Of a stretch of 35,756 nt of DNA, positions 9,146 through 18,782 are shown in pieces. Every line of letters starts with the position of its first letter. The stretch's first letter is position 1. Under the pieces are notes generated by a model. It was not told the origin of the DNA. It saw only the letters and a program-made list of their open reading frames with translations, and made no database searches. The stretch is from Psilocybe azurescens (taxonomy: Eukaryota > Basidiomycota > Agaricomycetes > Agaricales > Agrocybaceae): contig JAJIRX010001008.1 of the NCBI GenBank assembly GCA_023853785.1, positions 1 through 35,756 of the forward strand. The letters are read 5' to 3'. Position numbers and translations under genes: made by a program.

Positions 9146-10957
9146 CTACTTCAAAGTTTCTAAACTCTTTTGGTTCTTTGAATATGTAACTGAAGAAGGG
9201 TCTAAATTGTAGCTGTTACGAATTTCTTTTACAACATCAAATCCGTTAACTGACGATGACGCTAAGTCCAATAGGTTTGGCGCGTCTCGGGGTTCGCCGT
9301 TGTCACGCGGGTTTGATATCTCCGCATTTTCGTCTTCATCGGGAATGCCGTGTGTTTCCGTATTAGGTAAGTCCGGATCAATATTTTTCCTTAACGGCGG
9401 TATCCTAATTATCAACCTTTCTGTGGCAGGTTTTGCAGTGCTATTTGCTTGTTTTGTGTTACTCTTCCCGCCCTCCTTTCGTTCGACTGGAGGTTTTAGA
9501 ACGAAATGTTCACGCATCCGGGCCGCGAACTCGCGCGAGGTTTCCGGTCTACCGGTGTCAGCAGGTGGTACGTTCTTGCGTGTTTGTCTTCGCGAAGCTG
9601 CGCGTGCTTCGATTCCCGCAAGGATCGGTAATGCGCCCTCCGTTACATCGACGTCTTCATCTGCCACGTCGTGGTAGGAGTATTCGCTGCGCGCTCGTAT
9701 CGTACCAGGTGAGTCGTTCGAGTACATGCGTGATAAGGCGTCCGCGACAACGTTTTCACTTCCAGGGACGTATACGACTTCGAATTCGAAGGAGGATATC
9801 TTTTCTAGCCATCTAGCCTGTCGTCCAGACAGGTTTTTCTGATTGAGTAAGTGAATTAATCCCTTGTGATCCGTTACCCACTTGAATCTGACCCCTTGTA
9901 GTATATCTCGATGCCGCAGCATGGTCTCTATGCCTGCAAACATCTCAATTTCATGGGTTGGATAGTTTTGTTGGGCCGAATTCAACTTAGCTGAGTAGAA
10001 GGCTGCAATTTTCGCTGTTTTCCAATCATCTCCCTGACTGACAAGTCCAGATATTCCTGTGGCACAACCATCCGTTACCATCCACACTTGTGGTGCGTTC
10101 TTTGCGTAGTTCAACGGCGTACGATGGTGTTCTCGCGTGTTCCCAACAAGACGTTTCACGTCTTCGAACGCTCTTTGTTCTGTATAGGTCCATCGGAAGG
10201 GGACTGTGTCGCCGGTGAGTGATGTGAGCGTTCCCATAGGTATTCTAACACCCGGAACGTCGTCGGCCAGGTACCCTACCGCGCCCAAGAAGCCTCTCAG
10301 TAGATCGCGATTCGTCGGCACCTTCCAATTCACAACGGAATCGACTTTGTCGCCATCCATTCGGATTCCGTTATCGTCGACTATTCGTCCTAGGACCTTC
10401 AGTTCTGATTGTAGGAAGCGGAGTTTTCCTTTACTGAGGTACAATTTCTCTTTCTTTAGGATATCTAAGATGATTTTTACATGTCTAATATGTTCCTCAA
10501 GGGAATCTGAATAGATTAAGATGTCATCTAAGTACACATCCATGAATCTACCAATGTATGGGGAGAACAAGTGATTCATCAGTGTTTGGTAAGTGGCTGG
10601 AGCGTTGCAATCTCCTTGCTGTACTACCAAACTAACCATATTTCCATCTGGGGTCGTTACGCCGGTGCGATGTACGTGCGCCGGATCTATACGAATTTGT
10701 TCATAGGCCGATTTTCCGTCCAACGACGATTTGAAGCGATGGCGAGCTACCCGCCTTAATATTCCTTCAATATCTGGCAACGGTGAGGTTAACTTATATG
10801 TATTTTTATTACGCTCACGCAAATCGAATACAGTACGGAGCTCAGGCGGCTCGTTTGCTTTCCGGGGCTTCGGAATCAACAACATTGGGACTGTGTTCCC
10901 CGACGATGTAATCTTCCATCGTCCCGATTTGAGGTATGCGTCGCGTTTTCCGCCCAT
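9146..10957 (-). CDS. Reverse transcriptase and RNase H (retrotransposon)
   Basis: The longest uninterrupted frame of the element (603 codons). Reverse transcriptase runs from the N-terminus with TVFDLRERNKNTYK, LDGKSAYEQI and the catalytic motif VYLDDILIYSD (10507-10534). The RNase H part has MVTDGCATGISG, HEIEMFAGIETM, WVTDHKGLIHLL and VVADALSRMYS, with acidic catalytic positions in place. A charged, low-complexity spacer then leads to integrase. Its N-terminus joins the protease frame at a T4 run (10946-10949): one extra base makes WAEKRDAYLKSGRW continuous. At the other end the frame changes near CCC at about 9199. Confidence 0.96.
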   Translation of the reverse strand: MGGKRDAYLKSGRWKITSSGNTVPMLLIPKPRKANEPPELRTVFDLRERNKNTYKLTSPLPDIEGILRRVARHRFKSSLDGKSAYEQIRIDPAHVHRTGVTTPDGNMVSLVVQQGDCNAPATYQTLMNHLFSPYIGRFMDVYLDDILIYSDSLEEHIRHVKIILDILKKEKLYLSKGKLRFLQSELKVLGRIVDDNGIRMDGDKVDSVVNWKVPTNRDLLRGFLGAVGYLADDVPGVRIPMGTLTSLTGDTVPFRWTYTEQRAFEDVKRLVGNTREHHRTPLNYAKNAPQVWMVTDGCATGISGLVSQGDDWKTAKIAAFYSAKLNSAQQNYPTHEIEMFAGIETMLRHRDILQGVRFKWVTDHKGLIHLLNQKNLSGRQARWLEKISSFEFEVVYVPGSENVVADALSRMYSNDSPGTIRARSEYSYHDVADEDVDVTEGALPILAGIEARAASRRQTRKNVPPADTGRPETSREFAARMREHFVLKPPVERKEGGKSNTKQANSTAKPATERLIIRIPPLRKNIDPDLPNTETHGIPDEDENAEISNPRDNGEPRDAPNLLDLASSSVNGFDVVKEIRNSYNLDPSSVTYSKNQKSLETLK

Positions 10958-12000
10958 TGCGCTCGGAATGCTTCAGGACAGCGGGAGGGACGCCAATGGT
11001 ATGTCTTTGTTTCATCTATCAGTGGTATGGTGTGATTAATGACCCTTAAAGGTGGCAGTTCCGTCTCGCTTACGTCCTTACATAGTGGTTCTGCGTAACG
11101 GCGCAGGGTCTCTCGTGCGACCTCAAGGTTATCGTGTACTGGGTGTACAGAATGCACCATTGGCTTGGTGTCTGGTCCCGCCTTCATGGGAAGAGGTACG
11201 TCGCTCCCGATTATCACTCGGGCGGGGTTTAACCCAATACAAACTGAATGTTCATACAGAAAGGGCGTGCCCAATATTAAATCGTAGTTGCTTATGTTGG
11301 CTATATCAAAGGTACGTTCGCCTTTAATGTTTTGATATTCAAACTTAACGGTTGTTGACGCGTTGATTTTAGAACGTGATCCTTGTACAGCTAGTTGCAA
11401 GGTGATAGGTTCATCAAATTTAATTTTCTTTACTTTGAGCTGATCTGCAAGTGTGGTAGACATGAAATCTCCCAACGAGCCTGAGTCGATGAGGGCCCGT
11501 ACGGGCTGTTCATTTATTTTGAGCTTGACGATCACAGGTTTCGGTAAGAACCTGCGCTTATCCTTTACAGCGGCCGCATTTCGTTGTAGTCCAGGATACG
11601 ATTTCCGATCGACCTGAACACCGCACAACTGAAGGTATTGGCTAGGGGATAGTTCCTCTACATCGTGATCCACTCCTTCAGTAGGTTTTTGCTTTCTAGA
11701 TCTCAATAAGTTATTGACTAATCCCTTAATTTTGGACCAGGTTCCTTTCGACGTTCGTACTTCGATTTCGTCGGGCTTGGATGCCTCCATTTCCTTGAGT
11801 CTGTTTAGCTCGTATGAGGCTATCTGGGCTTCATACCAGACACAGATGTCGAAATCTTCCTTTTCGAGGTAAGTTACTGGTAATTTACATTCCAGATCTC
11901 GATATGGGTCCCTCACATCAAGTGTTTTAGGGTTAATGTCATTCTTTCTTACTTGGAAACGCGGTTCCCTCATTGTTATCGTCATGCAATTCCTCTGCAA
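10876..12000 (-). CDS. Aspartic protease region of Pol (retrotransposon)
   Basis: Contains a retropepsin-like motif, VRALIDSGSLGDFMSTTLA, with the catalytic Asp encoded near 11487 (DSG in place of DTG) and a following IISSDVPL-like flap/strand region (ARVIIGSDVPLPM). Upstream is a basic linker, RSRKQKPTEGVDHDVEELS, and the fourth copy of the repeated module (11797-11961). Downstream it runs into the start of reverse transcriptase (TYHWRPSRCPEAFRAQWAE). It processes the polyprotein in the virus-like particle. The apparent stop at 10876 follows a frame change at 10946-10949. Confidence 0.9.
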   Translation of the reverse strand: MQRNCMTITMREPRFQVRKNDINPKTLDVRDPYRDLECKLPVTYLEKEDFDICVWYEAQIASYELNRLKEMEASKPDEIEVRTSKGTWSKIKGLVNNLLRSRKQKPTEGVDHDVEELSPSQYLQLCGVQVDRKSYPGLQRNAAAVKDKRRFLPKPVIVKLKINEQPVRALIDSGSLGDFMSTTLADQLKVKKIKFDEPITLQLAVQGSRSKINASTTVKFEYQNIKGERTFDIANISNYDLILGTPFLYEHSVCIGLNPARVIIGSDVPLPMKAGPDTKPMVHSVHPVHDNLEVARETLRRYAEPLCKDVSETELPPLRVINHTIPLIDETKTYHWRPSRCPEAFRAQWAENATHTSNRDDGRLHRRGTQSQCC

Positions 12001-12934
12001 ATGTGGTATGATTGTTCAATAACATTTCTGCGTAATTTTCTAATGGGGTGCCGATGATTGTTTCATGAACAGCTCGATGTCTCAGCCAGTCGTTGGCGAT
12101 TGCGCAGGGGTCTAATTTATCCGAATCAATCGCGCATTGCATCGCGTACCAGTGTCCGACTGAAAACATATCGTACCTCAATCGGGACACATGGAGGTAA
12201 GATTCAATTAATCGCTTTTATCATAAATAATATACCGATTGTCATATCCCTTTTCGATCTTGAATCTGGATTCATTTTTAATCCATGGTTGGTTATCATC
12301 CCCAGGGTAGGGTGTGCATCGATTCAAAATGTGGTCTAGCTGTGCGATGTACGGGGTTGAGTGGCTGTCCGGTTCTGTTGGATAGTACGTCTCGTAGGAT
12401 AGGTTCATTTTCTGAACTTTCATAGTGATCTCTATAATGCTTTCGGCCAATATCTGCCTCATAAATACTTGAGACGTGTTTTAAATAATTGTTATTGTAT
12501 AATTGGTTCCGTTCAAGTCGTTTTGTGTACCAATCAACTAGATTTAGCTTATAATTCTCGAGTAGGGATTTTCGAATGAATGTTTTCATATCCAAATCCA
12601 TGTCCTCAATACAATACATGTCTGTATTATCAACGGGATATATAGAGAACCGAGCATCATCTTCAGTCATTGGATTAATGGAAGGATAGTTGGTCTGAAT
12701 TCCATCCCTCAGGAGATAGGTAGGAATTTCCGTAAATGGTTGGCCAAAAGGCCACCAATTTCGTTTGCGATGAGTGAGGCAGAGAGCTTTCGCCCTCCGT
12801 TTTGAATACCATCCCCGGATGTCAAATTTCGAGTTCTCGAGTTGTGACTTGGATATATTTATTCTAAAGTTTGTGAGCTCATCTTTAAGGTGGTATGTAT
12901 TCAAGTTGTTGTTTGACTTGATAATAGTGAATCG
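11797..12934 (-). repeat. Four-copy ~50-residue module between Gag knuckle and protease
   Basis: Four related protein modules lie in the linker between zinc knuckle and protease: 12782-12934, 12500-12652, 12113-12267 and 11797-11961. Each starts with RF plus a hydrophobic residue (RFTIIK, RFSIYP, RFKIEK, RFQVRK). Each has a mid Tyr/Asp stretch, a short Ser/Leu/Glu segment (SQLENSKF, SLLENYKL, SRLRYDMF, TYLEKEDF) and ends near WY (RGWYSKRR, VDWYTKRL, GHWYAMQC, CVWYEAQI). Two copies are preceded by YPGD and one by YPSI. The third crosses a T4 run at 12216-12219, where one added base keeps it open. Starts are spaced 282, 385 and 306 nt. I know no named domain that fits. Confidence 0.75.
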
Positions 12935-13037
12935 TCCGTCAGGCATACATATTTCATTTGAATAATATTCATCTCCTGGGTAAGGCCCCGGAATATTTAA
13001 TAAATAAGACGCATGCATTGCGAATGTATTCCCGAGT

Positions 13038-15203
13038 GTGTCTCGGGGTAGCAACGTATTTCGTTAATCCAGGGTGGATCGTCGTTATCGAAACTAATAG
13101 CGCCCAATGGCATGTCTTCAAGGACCTCGACAAATTCTCCGGAGGAATCGGATTTCGTATCCTCCTCCTGTACAGGTTCTACATTAAATGTAGACATTCC
13201 GGGAGGTTTGTTTCCATTATGTTTAACTGAACTAGCTTGGGGGCAATTGCGGGACATGTGTCCCTGCTCATTGCACCGGAAACATCTTCCACTGGCAATC
13301 CGGTCAGCTTTTTCTTTTTCAGATAGTATAATTTTATTACTGCTGGATTCTCTCCTAGTGTCTTTATTAAACTTAGGACGGTTTGTACCTTCTTTATTGA
13401 AGGGCTTATATTTATCCTTATTGTAACTATTTCGGTTATTATATTTATTTGGTTTGGCTTCTCGTTGCTTATCATCATGTCGGGATCGCGACGAGTCATA
13501 TCGGCGCTTATCACGATGTCCCTTTTGATCTCGCAAAGTCGACGTTGATTGTCGATCTTTATTCGGGCGGCCCACGGTTTCCGAAATTTCTATTATTTCA
13601 GCCTGGCTTACGACTTCCTCCCAGGTGGAGGAGTCCGGGTGGAGTCCGTCACGCCACAGTCCACGTTGAATATAATCCGCGGCACCATTCCAGAAACGAC
13701 TGACAAGGTCACTTTCGGTCATTGATCCCAGTAAGTTAAATTGTTCTTCAAGGTAATAGATATATTCGCTAACTCTTCTATTGCCTTGAGTGGCATGCTC
13801 AAATTTCCTTCGATATTTTTTGCCTGGAAGTCAATTGGAAAGCAGTAGTTGAAAAGTCCATTATAAAATAAGGACATAGACATAGTTTCTTCTTGGGTAG
13901 CAGCCTTCTGTAAATAATAGTCATAGGCTTTTCCTTCTAAGAAATATGATAAGGCTAGTATCCTTCGCTTTTTTGAACCCACTATCTTCAAGGTAGGCTT
14001 TACTTTCTTTTACAAACCGATGATAGCTGCGCGGGTCAGCGCGGCCATCATATGGGTTTGGTTTGAAGGCCTTCCCGCCTGATGACGTTTTAGACTTGCG
14101 GTGCTTCTTACGGCGCTTCCTTCGGTCTGATCTTCCACGCGGATCATCCGATGGTTCTTCCAATTGCTACTAGAAGTTTCAGACTTGCTTGAATCGGAAC
14201 TTCCGGATGAGTCGTTGCTAGGCTCAGAAGAACTTGTTGATGATGGTTCAGAATCCGAAGATTCGGATGAGCTACTCACTGGCTTCTTAGATTTCTTGGC
14301 TTTTGTCTTGGTCTGTGCAGTTTTTAAAGCTGTACCTAAGAATGATTTAGGATTTACATGGGCCACTGGCCTTGCAGATATAGGCAGTGGTTCGTTCCTT
14401 AGACGAGTACGATTGGCCGTTAGGTCAAACCGGAGGCCTGGAACAGTAGAAATACTCTCACTGACAATAGGTGTAGCAGGTACATCATTGATTTTATTAG
14501 CCTCTTTCGTCTTAGCAGCTTTCTTCGGCTTCTTTAAGAGCTTTTTCTGTGCCTTGGAGCTCAGTTCTCCTTTTGGAATCCCAGCATTTCCCCATTCTCG
14601 GGGATCAGTGGTTTTTCCTTTGTTTTTGGAGGTTCCTTCGCCGAGAGACTGAGACCGTTCTCGGCGGACTTTCTTATTTCGGTGGGCAATCCGCTCTTTC
14701 TCTTCCTTAGTTAAGGAATTTTCGGCTTCTTTAATGGCCGAGTCTATTTCTGGTGAGCTTTCAATCACTCGTTTCTTAGCATGCTTGTTAAATTCTTTAG
14801 CAGAATTCTTACGGCGCGTAGCCGCTTCATGTCTCTTGGAGCTCTTGCTCTGGACAGTGGTCCATGGACCGTTTTCATCCTCATCAGTCTCTTCAGAATG
14901 AGAAGGGGATATATCTTTTCAGTAGTACTAGGTTCTACTGTTTGCATTACAATACTGTCTCCGTAAATAAAGCTATTCCCACCAGGTGTCATCCTTAAGT
15001 TATTAGGAGACTGGGCCATAGCATCCTGGCTCTCTTCATATGAAGGAGCAGGGGGTCTCGACGACACAACGTCACTATAAGTGCGTATAAGAGTGTGTTC
15101 GCCGGCAACGTCCGAATAAGGATTCGGTGAGACAGTTCGCGATCGCTGATCGTCAGGATCAGTGGCGCGGGAGCGAACGTAGGGTATATCTATGTGGCAT
15201 AGT
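13038..15203 (-). CDS. Gag region with CCHC zinc knuckle (retrotransposon)
   Basis: Structural protein of the particle. The N-terminal half is disordered and Ser/Lys-rich (serine tracts near 14180-14280). The capsid-like part follows: KAFKPNPYDGRADPRSYHRF, then LSYFLEGKAYDYYL, YIYYLEEQFNLLGSM and FWNGAADYIQRGLW. The nucleocapsid motif CFRCNEQGHMSRNC sits near 13255-13300. Four or five frame changes interrupt it, two of them at T6 runs (13969-13974 and 13816-13821). Joining across those gives continuous Gag-like sequence. The start is uncertain: open frame extends from 15067 back to about 15203, where an ATG lies one frame away. Confidence 0.88.
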
Positions 15204-15367
15204 ATTTAGTAATTAAAAATTTCAAAAAGATTTCACGTACGGGATAACAAAGATTCGAACAAATCAGATTTTGCTGTCTTGAGGCGGATGGTTCTGGTTG
15301 ATCAGACCAGAAGTTACCAGACGTCGAGACGGCGAGGGAGAGATTTTTAGATAGAGTGTAGAGTGTA

Positions 15368-15387
15368 CTGTCAAAAATATGTGACAG
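15368..15387 (-). other. Hairpin at the 5' LTR/primer-site junction
   Basis: CTGTCA (15368-15373) and TGACAG (15382-15387) form a 6-bp stem with an 8-nt loop spanning the boundary between the LTR and the internal region, where the primer-binding site is expected. The sequence after the LTR does not begin with the TGG typical of tRNA priming. A structural or self-priming role is speculative. Confidence 0.35.
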
Positions 15388-15730
15388 AAGTGACTATCGT
15401 GACTGCGGGAGGCGGCGATAGTTTCGTTCTGCCACACCAGGATAAAGGTTTGGGTAGTGAAGCTTTAGCTGGTATAGACAGGTATAAGAGCTGGTTATTC
15501 ACTGGGGGATTGTAGCTACTACACGGTCTGTATTTATACTGTAGAGGAGAGGTCTAGAACTAGGTAAAAGGGTTTGTGGCTGAGGATAATAAATAGGGTA
15601 TCTAGTAAAGGAAGGTTTCAGGGATAAGAGACGAAGTCATGTGTTAGGGGGACGAAAGCGGAGTGGAGTCGAAACGATAAGATTAAAGAGATAGATAATC
15701 AGTAAGCAAGGAATGTACCGGATCGTCACA
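15380..15730 (-). repeat. 5' LTR of the retrotransposon (right copy)
   Basis: This 351-bp LTR is the promoter copy. The minus-strand TATAAATA box at 15531-15538 lies about two thirds of the way from the element's outer end. Compared with 6178-6524 it has an extra G after GCGGGAG, an extra CA in GCCACACCAGG, one A fewer in the TAAAA run, one G more in TTAGGGGG and one extra G in GAAAGCGG. There are no substitutions. Confidence 0.96.
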
Positions 15731-15735
15731 CAAGT
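15731..15735. repeat. Target site duplication CAAGT (right)
   Basis: Exact partner of 6173-6177. Confidence 0.95.
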
Positions 15736-16176
15736 CCTCGACACAACCGTGACATGCCTTTTGGGGCAGCTCGGGGAAAGCCAGCGTGTCACACCTAACC
15801 CGGAGTTTCCCGATGGCTGTGGTGAATTGATGTCACTCTCTCGGTGTTGCTCTCATTGTTGACTGAATTACGACCCCATTTTAGCACCAAATACAACGAA
15901 ATTTTTTAGAATAAGGATGAAAGGAGTGCCGACATGTATTCCAGTTTTTAGACAGAAATACATACTCAAACGCCCTACAGATCTGGCCAAGCATTTGGTA
16001 TGCGAAACTTGGCTGAAATTTTTGACAAAATCACCCACTCTCGGTTGTGTTTTGCTTCCCATTGCCTACAAATTCCTATGAACACACATATATACAGAAA
16101 GAATCTTTGTACAGAATATTAGAGTAACAAGTGGTCTACATCTTTCAATAATTCCATTTGTGTTGAGGAACCCTCG

Positions 16177-16203
16177 TGTCTCGAGGAGGTGTATTACACT
16201 GTA
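16177..16203 (-). repeat. Right terminal inverted repeat with TA duplication
   Basis: Inverted partner of 5976-6002 (24 of 25 match), with TA at 16202-16203. See the split TIR element. Confidence 0.8.
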
Positions 16204-16409
16204 TCCCCTACACCACCAAAAATATGACAGCCTCATCTAAGTGTATGTGCATTGTGGAATCTAAATTATGTCAACTGTTATCCATGTCTTCATCACACCA
16301 ATAGGTTTTACATCTTTCCTCATCTTCCTGGATCTCAGAGAGAAAAATAGATTTTAGATTTCTCTGAGGGAAAAGAATGAAGGAAAATGAGCCAAATTGC
16401 AATGGTAAA

Positions 16410-16869
16410 CACTGTGGGCATTGGCTTATAAATTCTCAGAATTTATGTACATAAATGTTAATCATAAGTCAAAGTTGAATTCCAGATAACACTTTACTCT
16501 AAGAATCTATGTCAGAGAATAGTTTAAATCTAATCCACTTAATCCACTTGTCTATCACATTTGACATAGTATTTTAGCTTACTTACAACAGTAACATGTT
16601 TACAAGTGAATTAATTCATGACTTGTAAAATACATCTTTTATAAATCACCTTTTGGATCCAAGAGCTTACTTCAAATTTACTCTAGAAAATGAGTTGAAA
16701 TAGATTCTTGGCACAAATATTGGAATTGAGTGTGGATTAGGTTTGAACTAATCCCTGACATAAATTCTTAGAGTAAATTGTAATCTTTAGTTCAACAATT
16801 TGACTCATGCAGATTAACATTTACATAAATTCTGAGAATTTATAAGCCAACATGGCAATGCCCACAGTG
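16410..16869. repeat. Palindromic MITE-like element, 460 bp
   Basis: Two arms of roughly 135 bp face each other: 16410-16545 and about 16735-16869. The outer end is CACTGTGGGCATTG on the left and its reverse complement on the right. TTGGCTTATAAATTCTCAGA and, further in, TTTACTCTAAGAAT with ATCTAATCC or ACCTAATCC recur in both arms. The arms differ by small indels and substitutions, so it is older than the retrotransposon. The central ~190 bp is unique and AT-rich. No coding potential or clear target duplication was found. It could fold as one long hairpin in DNA or RNA. Confidence 0.75.
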
Positions 16870-17446
16870 AAAGTTTAAATTTGCTCTTGTCATGAAACTT
16901 ATTGGCCCACTGTGTTGCTCATACCTCATCAAAACATGAGAAATTTACAATACTATGTGGAACACTCATCTTTATATGGTTTCCAAAATTAGATTTAATG
17001 GCTCTGTGATTGTGAAGATCTATAATATAAGAGAGCTCAATGACTAAGCAATTCCGAAAAAGGAGATTTAATTTTACCTAAGCATGACTAATTATTATTA
17101 AGCAAACTGCTGTGTTTTGGGGCCTGTGTTACGGGGCCTTTTGAAACAAACAACCTGTGGCTGATGGCAAACAACAAAATGGGTGCCACACAGCCTGAAA
17201 AAAAGATTCCATGTCTAAATAACACATTCTCAATGTGCCTATTAGCCATTTCCAGTGGTATTAAAGCATTTTTCTACAGTTTTTGCTTTGGTGAACAGTT
17301 GTTGTGGTTGACACTATTTACAAAAATTCAAATGCAAACCACTGAATAAATTTGTAAACAATGAATACAATTAGGACAGTGGAAAAGTTAGTACAGAATA
17401 AGCCATAGGTTGGTGACCATGTTTTGTTTGAGTGGAACAGGGTGAA
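16870..17446. other. AT-rich non-coding DNA
   Basis: No gene recognised in this 577-bp AT-rich stretch. The small plus-strand frame at 17164-17349 has no family motif. It probably belongs to the decayed repeat region on either side. Confidence 0.5.
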
Positions 17447-18540
17447 ACTTTTTAATAAAGATGTAGATAGAAAAATAGTACTGGGACAATTTTGCAACTG
17501 AAAATAGGCAGTCTCCAGTGCTGTACAGGTGATAAAATTATTTTGTTGAGAATGAAGCTACAGTGTACCTTACTCATGTAGTGGGTAAAAATATAGACAT
17601 ACATAGCTAAATATTGTGCATAAGAACTAACATGTAAATTTTAATGTACTATAGGCTGTAGATTAATGTGATTAATTTGCAGGACAAATGTAGTGGGATG
17701 AGGAGACAGCTATTTTAATTGTGAAGTGTGTAAGCTATAAAATTTAGAATAGCAGAGTGTTGCAGATGCTGTGGATAGCAGGGTAGTTCCAGTTTTGTAT
17801 AAGATGCAAAGTAAGATTCTTTTGTGACAATAATATACACAATAATTGTTGAAGAGTGGGCCCAGGCTGGGAATATATTGTGGGGATATATACTGGCATA
17901 GGCATGATGTTGAAGGTGCCATGCTTTGTTGTGACACTTTCACATAATTTTCATTAGACTTAGAAAGGGTAAAGGATGAAATGTTTATGTTATATGTAGT
18001 ATGGAAGTGTGCAGCACTAACTTAGCAAGGTGCAAGGGCACTGCACTGGCAAGCTTTATGACTGATATATAGCAATAGAGGATTTGTGAGTGTGTAGATG
18101 CTATTTAAATAAAAGATGTGGGCAGAGAGATAACACTGGGATATGATTTCCTAATAAAAAATAGGCAGTCTACTGTGTTCTACAAGTGGTATTTTTGTTT
18201 TTTCTGAGGATAAAGCTCTCATGTGGTTTATACATGTAAAAATAAACAGACTGTTAAGTATTGTGTGTGAGAATTGGCATTTAAATTTTAATATACAATA
18301 GATTGTACATTGATGTGATTAATTTGCAGGACTATTTTGATTGTGAAGAGGATGAGTGTGAGGTATGAAATTTAAAGTGGCACAATGCTGCAGGTTCTGT
18401 GCATATAAGGTGATTTGTGGGTAGTGAATGAGTAGTGTAGTATTGTATAAGATATAAAGTAGGATAATAATTGATTGGGAGTGGACATTGGCAGGTGTAT
18501 GGATATTAAAACAGGCATGGTGACAAAAATACTGTGCATT
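17447..18540. repeat. Diverged direct duplication, two ~450-bp copies
   Basis: Copy 1 is about 17447-17920 and copy 2 about 18098-18540. Shared landmarks keep order and spacing: AATAAAGATG/AATAAAAGATG, AAAATAGGCAGTCT, TAAATTTTAAT, TGTGATTAATTTGCAGGAC, TTGTATAAGAT and AGGCATG. The copies have many substitutions and small indels, so the duplication is old. Neither contains a credible ORF. Its origin is unknown; it may be a decayed repeat family. Confidence 0.65.
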
Positions 18541-18782
18541 AGTTGGAGTGGGTCTAATATAATTTGAAATTTTAGTTTCAGATTTGCAAAGCAAAGGAAT
18601 ATTCAATGAACACTGAATGTACAGTTCTGTGTATATATATTTGTATTTGTTCACTGTTTAGATAAGGCCAGAAATATTGACTGTTATTGACTGTGAGTAT
18701 ATATAATTTGACAATGTAGATGCTGTGTGTCTCCATAGTGGAGTTTAACAATTCCTGCAAGCTGTTGAACTGGCTGTGAAGC

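Larger units (their letters stand above)
6178..15730 (-). mobile_element. Ty3/gypsy (chromodomain-type) LTR retrotransposon, 9,553 bp
   Basis: Full-length element, transcribed leftward. LTRs of 347 and 351 bp bound it and a CAAGT duplication flanks it. Domain order on the minus strand is Gag with CCHC knuckle, a repeated linker, aspartic protease, reverse transcriptase, RNase H, integrase and chromodomain: the Ty3/gypsy order. A further ORF lies between integrase and the 3' LTR. The coding region is cut by about 14 single-base frame changes, mostly at A/T runs. When these are bridged, gag and pol seem to read as one frame, as in fused Gag-Pol elements; that is inference. The LTRs show no substitution relative to each other, so the insertion is recent. 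No tRNA-type primer site beginning TGG follows the 5' LTR. The short purine stretch GGAGGG near 6531-6536 may serve as polypurine tract. Confidence 0.97.
5976..16203. mobile_element. TA-flanked TIR element (MITE-like), split by the LTR retrotransposon
   Basis: Terminal inverted repeats lie at 5978-6002 and 16177-16201. Both begin CAGTGTAATACAC and continue TCCTCGAGACA or, on the other side, with one T-to-C change, so 24 of 25 positions match. Each is flanked outside by TA (5976-5977, 16202-16203), the target duplication of Tc1/mariner/pogo transposons. Removing the retrotransposon and one copy of its target duplication leaves about 666 bp. No transposase frame is visible, so this looks like a non-autonomous derivative. 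Superfamily assignment rests on TA plus the CAGTG start and is inference; the inverted repeat pair itself is seen directly. Confidence 0.75.

Noticed and set aside
10206..11327. Plus-strand frames of 60-125 codons across the retrotransposon
   Set aside because: Antisense shadows of the protease and reverse transcriptase frames.
13038..13722. Programmed frameshifts between Gag segments
   Set aside because: There are too many frame changes in both directions, and the same pattern occurs in host genes; s single regulated slip site is not indicated.
17164..17349. 61-codon plus-strand ORF in the repeat region
   Set aside because: Short, isolated, AT-rich and without motif; expected by chance.
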